This document shows, piece after piece, positions 22,030 through 27,117 of a stretch of DNA of 27,117 bases. The translations under genes and the position numbers were made by a program. Position 1 is the first letter of the stretch. Each line of letters begins with the position of its first letter. Source of the DNA: an uncultured Clostridium sp. (GTDB taxonomy: Bacteria; Bacillota; Clostridia; TANB77; CAG-508). The notes beneath the pieces were generated by a model that worked only from the letters and a program-made list of their open reading frames with translations, was not told the DNA's origin and searched no databases. The stretch lies in the NCBI GenBank assembly GCA_900556975.1, contig USQZ01000023.1, positions 1 to 27,117 of the forward strand, in the 5' to 3' direction.

Positions 22030-22431
22030 ATGAAAGTATCAAGTAAAGGAAGATATGCTCTTCGTATAATGATAGATTTGGCGATGAATGATAATGGAAA
22101 TTTTATTTCACTTAAAGAGATTGCTGAGAGAAATGGAATGTCTATGAAGTATTCAGAGCAAATTGTTTCTATGTTAAATAAGGCAGGTTATTTACAAACT
22201 GCTAGAGGAAATAATGGTGGTTATAAGTTAAATAGAAAACCTGAGGAATACAAGGTTGGAGATATCCTTAGAGCATCTGAAGGCGATTTAGCGCCTATTA
22301 TGTGTTTAGAGGAAGATGGAGTTTGTACAAGAAAAGAAAATTGTATTACTTATTCTTTTTGGGAAGGGCTTGATAAGGCTATTAATGATTATGTTGATAG
22401 TAAAACTCTTGCTGATTTAATCAGAAAATAG
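22030..22431 (+). CDS. iscR: Rrf2/IscR-family transcriptional regulator
   Basis: The 133-residue protein is an Rrf2-family winged-helix repressor. MKVSSKGRYALRIMIDLA and the recognition region MSMKYSEQIVSMLNKAGYL with RGNNGGYKL are typical. Cysteines C92, C99 and C105 in MCLEEDGVCTRKENC match the cluster ligand triad of IscR, so it can probably hold a [2Fe-2S] cluster and sense Fe-S status. It lies directly before sufCBDSU with ATTCCTAC/T boxes at both promoters. The start follows TTGGAGGAAATA. CymR-type cysteine regulators lack this triad, which favours the IscR role. Confidence 0.92.
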   Translation: MKVSSKGRYALRIMIDLAMNDNGNFISLKEIAERNGMSMKYSEQIVSMLNKAGYLQTARGNNGGYKLNRKPEEYKVGDILRASEGDLAPIMCLEEDGVCTRKENCITYSFWEGLDKAINDYVDSKTLADLIRK

Positions 22432-22432
22432 T

Positions 22433-22486
22433 ATTCCTATTGACTAGGTAGGAAATAGATGGTATAATTCCTACTGCGTTAGTATG
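22433..22486 (+). promoter_or_regulatory. suf operon promoter with two IscR-like boxes
   Basis: TTGACT (22440-22445), 17 bp and TATAAT (22463-22468) form a near-consensus promoter. ATTCCTA (22433-22439) and TAGGAAAT (22449-22456) make an inverted repeat over the -35 box, and a further ATTCCTAC (22467-22474) overlaps the -10 end. These share the box found at the iscR promoter, consistent with repression by the Rrf2 protein. Confidence 0.7.
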
Positions 22487-22612
22487 AAAAAGAAAAATAT
22501 AAATTAATATATAAAAAGAAGTTATTAATTTAATTAATATAAAAATAAAAAATAAAGATAAATGAAGATATCGAGAGATAACTATTCATTTATAGGGATA
22601 GGAGTTATTTTA
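22487..22612 (+). other. Leader of the suf mRNA
   Basis: The leader is very A/T-rich. AATGAA (22561-22566) and TTCATT (22585-22590) enclose TATC-GAGA-GATA, a small hairpin just before the AGGAG ribosome binding site of sufC. An in-frame ATG at 22562 lies in this hairpin but lacks a ribosome binding site. Confidence 0.35.
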
Positions 22613-23359
22613 ATGAATACATTATTGGACATTAAAGATTTATATGTAAATGCAGGAGAAAAGCAAATTTTAAAAGGTCTTAATTTGCAAGTTAATAAGG
22701 GTGAGATTCATGTTATTATGGGACCTAACGGTGCTGGAAAGTCAACTCTTGCTAATGTTATTTTAAATAATCCTGAATATACTAAAAAATCAGGTGTTGT
22801 AGAATTTGATGGAGAAAATATTAATGAACTTACAACTGATAAAATTGCTAAAAAGGGAGTATTTATGTCTTTCCAATCTCCTGAGGAGATTCCTGGAATT
22901 TCAAATATGAACTTTTTAAAATATGCTAAAGGTAAGATTACTGAAAAGCCTGTTAGAATATTTGAATTTAAGAAGCAAGTTATGCAATATGCTGAAGAAT
23001 TGAATATGAATCCAAAATTGGTAGAAAGAAATTTGAATGTTGGTTTTTCTGGTGGTGAGAAAAAGAAAAATGAAATTCTTCAAATGCTAGTATTAGAACC
23101 CAAATTGGCTATTCTTGATGAAACAGATTCTGGACTTGATGTTGATGCAATTAGAACTGTATCAAAAGGTATAGAAATGTTTAAATCTAGCGAAAATGCG
23201 GTTGTTATAATTACCCATAATACTCGTATTTTACAATATTTAGATGTTGATTATGTTCATGTTTTAGTTGATGGAAAGATTGTAAAAACAGGAGATGGAA
23301 GTTTGGCTAAAACAATAGAAGAAAATGGATATGAAGAATATAAGAGAAAAGAGGATTAG
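22613..23359 (+). CDS. sufC: Fe-S cluster assembly ATPase SufC
   Basis: SufC is the ABC-type ATPase that powers the SufBCD scaffold for Fe-S cluster assembly. The 248-residue protein has Walker A GPNGAGKST (37-45), Q-loop SFQSPEEIPG, signature FSGGEKKKNEIL and Walker B AILDETDSGLD, all characteristic of SufC. ATG 22613 follows ATAGGAG; an earlier in-frame ATG at 22562 adds 17 unrelated residues without a ribosome binding site. It is the first gene of the suf operon, with sufB starting five bases after its stop. Confidence 0.96.
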   Translation: MNTLLDIKDLYVNAGEKQILKGLNLQVNKGEIHVIMGPNGAGKSTLANVILNNPEYTKKSGVVEFDGENINELTTDKIAKKGVFMSFQSPEEIPGISNMNFLKYAKGKITEKPVRIFEFKKQVMQYAEELNMNPKLVERNLNVGFSGGEKKKNEILQMLVLEPKLAILDETDSGLDVDAIRTVSKGIEMFKSSENAVVIITHNTRILQYLDVDYVHVLVDGKIVKTGDGSLAKTIEENGYEEYKRKED

Positions 23360-23364
23360 TTTTT

Positions 23365-24768
23365 ATGTCAGAAAAGACTAAGGTAGAGGATATAAATAGA
23401 AATATATATGATATAAAAAATGCAGATGATTATGATTTTAAAATGCAAAAGGGTTTGAACAGAGAAATTGTTACTGAAATTTCTAAGATGAAAAACGAAC
23501 CTGAATGGATGCTTAAAATTAGATTAGATGCTTTGGAAATGTATAATAAGTTGGAACTTCCTACTTGGGGACCAGATTTATCTGATTTAAAAATGGACGA
23601 GATTGCAACTTATGTTAGACCTAAATCTAAATTGAATACTAATTGGGATGATGTTCCTGAGGATATAAAAAATACTTTTGATAAGCTTGGTATTCCAGAA
23701 GCTGAGAAAAAATCTTTGTCTGGAGTTGGAGCTCAGTATGATTCAGAAGTTGTGTATCATAGTATAAAAGAGGAACTTATTAAACAAGGTGTTATTTATA
23801 CAGATATGGAGACTGCTGTTAGAGAGTATCCAGAGCTTGTTAAGGAGCATTTTATGAAGTGTGTTCCTATTAGTGATCATAAGTTTGTTGCATTACATGC
23901 TGCTGTATGGTCTGGTGGTTCTTTTGTTTATGTTCCAAAGGGAGTTAAGGTTGATATACCTTTGCAGTCTTATTTTAGATTAAATTCACCAGAATCAGGA
24001 CAATTTGAACATACTTTGATTATAGTTGATGAGGGTGCAAGCTTACATTTTATTGAAGGTTGTTCTGCTCCAAAGTATAACAAGGTAAATCTTCATGCTG
24101 GTTGTGTTGAATTATATGTTAAAGATGATGCATATTTACGTTATTCAACTATTGAAAACTGGTCTAAGAATATGATGAACTTGAATACAAAGAAAGCTTT
24201 AGTTGGTAAAAATGCTCAAATTGATTGGGTTACAGGTTCTTTTGGATCTAAGATTTCAATGTTGTATCCAATGAGTATTTTGAATGGAGAGAATGCAAAG
24301 ACTGAGTATACTGGTATTACTTTTGCTGGTAAGGGACAAAACTTAGATACTGGTTTTAAGGTCGTTCACAATGCTCCAAATACTTCTTCAGTTGTAAATT
24401 CTAAATCAATTTCAAAAGACGGTGGTTCTTGCACATATAGAGCTTTGGTTAGAATTTCTGAGAATGCTAAAAATTCAAAATGTAGTGTAAGTTGTGAGTC
24501 TTTGATGCTTGATGATATTTCAAGATCAGATACTATTCCAGCTAATGATATTAGAACAGATGAAGTTGAATTTTCACATGAAGCTAAGATTGGTAAGATA
24601 AGTGATAAAGAAATTTTCTATTTAATGAGTAGAGGACTTTCTGAGGAAGATGCTAAAGCTATGATAGTTAGAGGTTTTGCTTATCCTATTTCAAAAGAGT
24701 TACCAGTTGAATATGCGGTTGAAATGAATAATTTGATAAACTTAGAATTGGAGGGAAGTATTGGATAA
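23365..24768 (+). CDS. sufB: Fe-S cluster assembly scaffold protein SufB
   Basis: SufB is the scaffold subunit on which clusters are built, in complex with SufC and SufD. The 467-residue protein has the SufB-specific N-terminal part (GLNREIVTEISKMKNEPEWM), ALHAAVWSGGSFVYVPKGV, the beta-helix core with SAPKYNKVNLHAGCVELYV, and the C-terminal CESLMLDDISRSDTIP and EAKIGKISDKEIFYLMSRGL motifs. Its length is normal. The ribosome binding site lies in the end of sufC, and its stop overlaps the sufD start by one base, so the genes are translationally coupled. Confidence 0.96.
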   Translation: MSEKTKVEDINRNIYDIKNADDYDFKMQKGLNREIVTEISKMKNEPEWMLKIRLDALEMYNKLELPTWGPDLSDLKMDEIATYVRPKSKLNTNWDDVPEDIKNTFDKLGIPEAEKKSLSGVGAQYDSEVVYHSIKEELIKQGVIYTDMETAVREYPELVKEHFMKCVPISDHKFVALHAAVWSGGSFVYVPKGVKVDIPLQSYFRLNSPESGQFEHTLIIVDEGASLHFIEGCSAPKYNKVNLHAGCVELYVKDDAYLRYSTIENWSKNMMNLNTKKALVGKNAQIDWVTGSFGSKISMLYPMSILNGENAKTEYTGITFAGKGQNLDTGFKVVHNAPNTSSVVNSKSISKDGGSCTYRALVRISENAKNSKCSVSCESLMLDDISRSDTIPANDIRTDEVEFSHEAKIGKISDKEIFYLMSRGLSEEDAKAMIVRGFAYPISKELPVEYAVEMNNLINLELEGSIG

Positions 24769-25814
24769 TGGAAAAAGTTATTGTAAATGAAACACCAATT
24801 AGAACTTCTAGAAATTTTGGAATAAATAATATTAAGTTAGAAAATATAGTGTTACCTGAAAATTTGAATAAGTTTGAAAATGTAAAAATTACTTCAAATC
24901 ATTGTGAGGTTTCAGATGTTAAGCCTAATGTAAAACTTGTTTATGGAATGAGTAATGTTTTTGAAGAAAATTTGGAGAAGAATTGTAATAGTGCATTAAA
25001 GGTTTCAAGTGAAAAGAAGGATGATATTTGTATTGAATATTGTTTTGACGATAGCAATGCTGATTTGTTGAATTATTTAGAAATTGAAGCTATAAAAGAT
25101 ACGAATGTGATTATTAAATACATTTCAAATACTGATAAAGAATGTTTTCATAATGGTATTTTAAGAGTTAATGCTAAGAATGGTGCTAAATTAAATATTG
25201 CAATTATTAATTTATTAAATAATAAATCTTTGAATTTTGAATCTATAGAAAATAGTTTTGAAAATGATGCAGTAGTTAATTATACAATTATTGATATAGG
25301 TGCTAAAACTAGCGTTTCTAATTATTATTCAAATATGGTTGGACGAGGTTCAAAAAATGATTTGAAAACTATTTATTTAGGGACAGATAATCAGATAAAG
25401 GATATTAATTATATTGCTGAGCTTAGAGGCGAAAAAACAGATATAAATATTGATGTTCAAGGAGCTTTGAAAAATCATAGTAAAAAGAATTTTAAAGGTA
25501 CAATTGATTTTAAGAAAGGTTGTAAAAAGGCTGTTGGTGATGAAAATGAGTACTGCATGCTTTTGACAGATGATTCAAAATCAATTGCGTTGCCAATGCT
25601 TTTATGTACTGAGGATGATGTTGAAGGTAACCATAGTACAGCTTCAGGAAAGGTTGATGCTCAAGAGCTTTTCTATATTATGAGTAGAGGAATTGCTTAT
25701 AATGATGCGATAAAGCTTATTGTTAAATCTAGATTTAATAAAATATTAGAAAGAATAAAAGATGAAGATTTAAAAACTGAAATTTTACAAGAAATAGATA
25801 GGAGATTAGATTAA
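24768..25814 (+). CDS. sufD: Fe-S cluster assembly protein SufD
   Basis: This 348-residue SufB/SufD-family protein pairs with SufB in the SufBC2D scaffold. The beta-helix region is recognisable but divergent, and the C-terminal STASGKVDAQELFYIMSRGI motif with the helical tail is typical. The protein lacks the SufB N-terminal domain, which favours SufD. It overlaps sufB and sufS by one base each. It is shorter than enterobacterial SufD, as usual in clostridia. Confidence 0.9.
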   Translation: MEKVIVNETPIRTSRNFGINNIKLENIVLPENLNKFENVKITSNHCEVSDVKPNVKLVYGMSNVFEENLEKNCNSALKVSSEKKDDICIEYCFDDSNADLLNYLEIEAIKDTNVIIKYISNTDKECFHNGILRVNAKNGAKLNIAIINLLNNKSLNFESIENSFENDAVVNYTIIDIGAKTSVSNYYSNMVGRGSKNDLKTIYLGTDNQIKDINYIAELRGEKTDINIDVQGALKNHSKKNFKGTIDFKKGCKKAVGDENEYCMLLTDDSKSIALPMLLCTEDDVEGNHSTASGKVDAQELFYIMSRGIAYNDAIKLIVKSRFNKILERIKDEDLKTEILQEIDRRLD

Positions 25815-27028
25815 TGAATTTTAAAGAGGATTTTCCAATTTTTAAAAATAGGGATATAGCTTATTTAGATAGTGGTGCGACAGCTCAAAAACCTCAAATT
25901 GTAATTGATGCTATAAATAATTTCTATGATAAATTTAATGCTAATCCTCATAGAGGAGCGTATACTCTAAGTGTTGAGGCAACTGCTGTTTATGAAGATA
26001 CAAGGGCGAAAATTGCAAAATTTATAAATGCTAAACATCCGGAAGAAATTATTTTTTCGAAAAATGCGAGTGAGAGTTTGAATTTGCTTGCGTATTCATA
26101 TGGATTGGATAATTTGAAAAAGGGTGATGATGTAGTTATTTCAATTATGGAGCATCATTCTAATTTGGTTCCTTGGCAATTTGTTACTCAAAAAACTGGC
26201 AGTGAATTAAAGTATATGTATATTAATGATGAGTTCGAACTTTCAAAAGAGGAGATTGAAAGTAAGATTATTGATAATACTAAAATAGTTGGAATTACAC
26301 ATGTTTCAAATGTTTTAGGAACTATAAATAATGTTAAAGAAATTATAAAATATGCTCATAAAAAAGGTGCAGTGGTAATTGTTGATGCATCACAGAGTAT
26401 TCCTCATATGAAGATTGATGTTCAAGATTTGGATGCTGATTTTCTTGTTTTTTCAGGACATAAAATGTTTGCACCTCTTGGAATTGGCGTTTTGTACGGT
26501 AAGAGAGAATTGCTAAATAAAATGAATCCATTTTTAATGGGTGGAGATATGATTGAATATGTTTATGAGCAAAAAACTACTTTTGCTCCACTTCCAAATA
26601 AATTTGAGGCTGGAACTCAAAATGTTGAGGGTGTTGTTGGATTAGGTGCTGCTATTGATTATATTAATAGTATTGGTTATGATAAGATTCAAGAACATGA
26701 TAGAGAGATTGTTGAGTATGCTCGTGAAAAATTGTCAAAATTAGATTATTTGGATATATATATGACACCTAATGCTGAAAATCATTCTGCTGTTATTTCA
26801 TTTAATATAAAGGGTGTTCATCCTCATGATGTTGCAAGTATTTTAGATTCAGAAAATGTTTGCGTTAGATCTGGAAACCATTGTGCTCAGCCACTTATGA
26901 GATTCTTAGATATTGATTCAACTTGTAGAGCTAGCTTTTATATTTACAATACCAAAGAGGATGTCGATAGATTAGTTGCTGGAATTGAAAAGGCATACAA
27001 GATGTTTGAAAAATATATTAATAGGTAG
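25814..27028 (+). CDS. sufS: Cysteine desulfurase SufS
   Basis: SufS uses pyridoxal phosphate to take sulfur from cysteine and hands it to SufU for cluster assembly. The 404-residue class II desulfurase has YLDSGATAQKP, MEHHSNLVPW, the aspartate DASQS (D191), the PLP lysine K217 in FSGHKMFAPLG and catalytic C357 in VRSGNHCAQPLM. The short catalytic loop is typical of SufS rather than IscS. The start overlaps the sufD stop, and sufU follows nine bases downstream. Confidence 0.96.
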   Translation: MNFKEDFPIFKNRDIAYLDSGATAQKPQIVIDAINNFYDKFNANPHRGAYTLSVEATAVYEDTRAKIAKFINAKHPEEIIFSKNASESLNLLAYSYGLDNLKKGDDVVISIMEHHSNLVPWQFVTQKTGSELKYMYINDEFELSKEEIESKIIDNTKIVGITHVSNVLGTINNVKEIIKYAHKKGAVVIVDASQSIPHMKIDVQDLDADFLVFSGHKMFAPLGIGVLYGKRELLNKMNPFLMGGDMIEYVYEQKTTFAPLPNKFEAGTQNVEGVVGLGAAIDYINSIGYDKIQEHDREIVEYAREKLSKLDYLDIYMTPNAENHSAVISFNIKGVHPHDVASILDSENVCVRSGNHCAQPLMRFLDIDSTCRASFYIYNTKEDVDRLVAGIEKAYKMFEKYINR

Positions 27029-27037
27029 GAGATTAAA

Positions 27038-27117
27038 GTGGATAATTTAGATGAATTATATAATGATATTATAATGGAACATAGTATGAATTCTTATAAT
27101 AAGAAAAAGCTTGATGG
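27038..27117 (+). CDS. sufU: SufU Fe-S assembly/sulfur-transfer protein, partial
   Basis: A GTG start at 27038 after GTAGGAG opens a frame reading MDNLDELYNDIIMEHSMNSY then NKKKLDG to the window end. LDELYxxIIMEHS followed by N.xK.KLD is the standard N-terminus of SufU/NifU-like proteins, which accept sulfur from SufS in Firmicutes. Only 26 codons and two further bases are in the window, so the metal-ligand cysteines cannot be checked. It continues the operon order sufCBDSU. Confidence 0.9.
   Translation, partial: MDNLDELYNDIIMEHSMNSYNKKKLD

Noticed and set aside
1..27117. CRISPR array, tRNA, rRNA or T-box
   Set aside because: No regularly spaced repeats, cloverleaf, conserved rRNA segment or T-box motif was found on either strand, including ahead of hisS.

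Overview
The window comes from an AT-rich, endospore-forming member of the Firmicutes, most likely Clostridia. Three things point there: strong GGAGG-type ribosome binding sites, spore genes (cotJA, cotJB, cotJC, spoIIP), and clostridial gene orders (recJ-relA/spoT-MBL-hisS; iscR-sufCBDSU). No rRNA, tRNA or CRISPR array was seen.

Layout. 1-383 holds one copy of a dispersed hairpin repeat and a MerR-type promoter with a structured leader. It is followed by a DUF362 Fe-S-type protein gene (393-1277), a GT-C-like membrane glycosyltransferase (1502-3067) and an unrecognised acidic protein (3083-3712). 3835-8538, on the minus strand, is the cotJABC spore-coat operon. Its cotJC gene is split into a 5' half (7626-7925) and a 3' half (3835-4125) by a 3.5-kb insertion. 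8718-8984 is a DUF1292 protein. 9091-15111 carries recJ, relA/spoT, an MBL hydrolase and hisS, followed by spoIIP (15232-16338). A 172-bp inverted-repeat element of the same family as the 1-116 repeat precedes pgi (16687-17988). Then come a ComEC-like MBL protein, an ABC-F ATPase and a convergent Cys-rich protein. 22030-27117 is an Rrf2/IscR regulator with sufC, sufB, sufD, sufS and the start of sufU.

Main observation. The insertion in cotJC encodes an apparently intact large serine recombinase (5748-7313). Its two ends carry a perfect 13-bp inverted motif, each copy exactly 18 bp from a shared CA dinucleotide in the same histidine codon of the two cotJC halves. Joining the halves at that dinucleotide gives one uninterrupted 195-residue CotJC. 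The arrangement looks like a small relative of the skin element in sigK: a recombinase-bearing element that silences a mother-cell sporulation gene until excised. The rest of the element is one membrane protein, one small ORF and three decayed gene remnants, so the recombinase and the ends are the best preserved parts. Developmental timing of excision is inference; the split, the frame-restoring junction and the inverted half-sites can be read directly.

Regulation. An IscR-like regulator with the C-C-C cluster triad sits before the suf operon. ATTCCTAC/T boxes overlap both its own promoter and the suf promoter, which suggests Fe-S-responsive autoregulation and control of suf.
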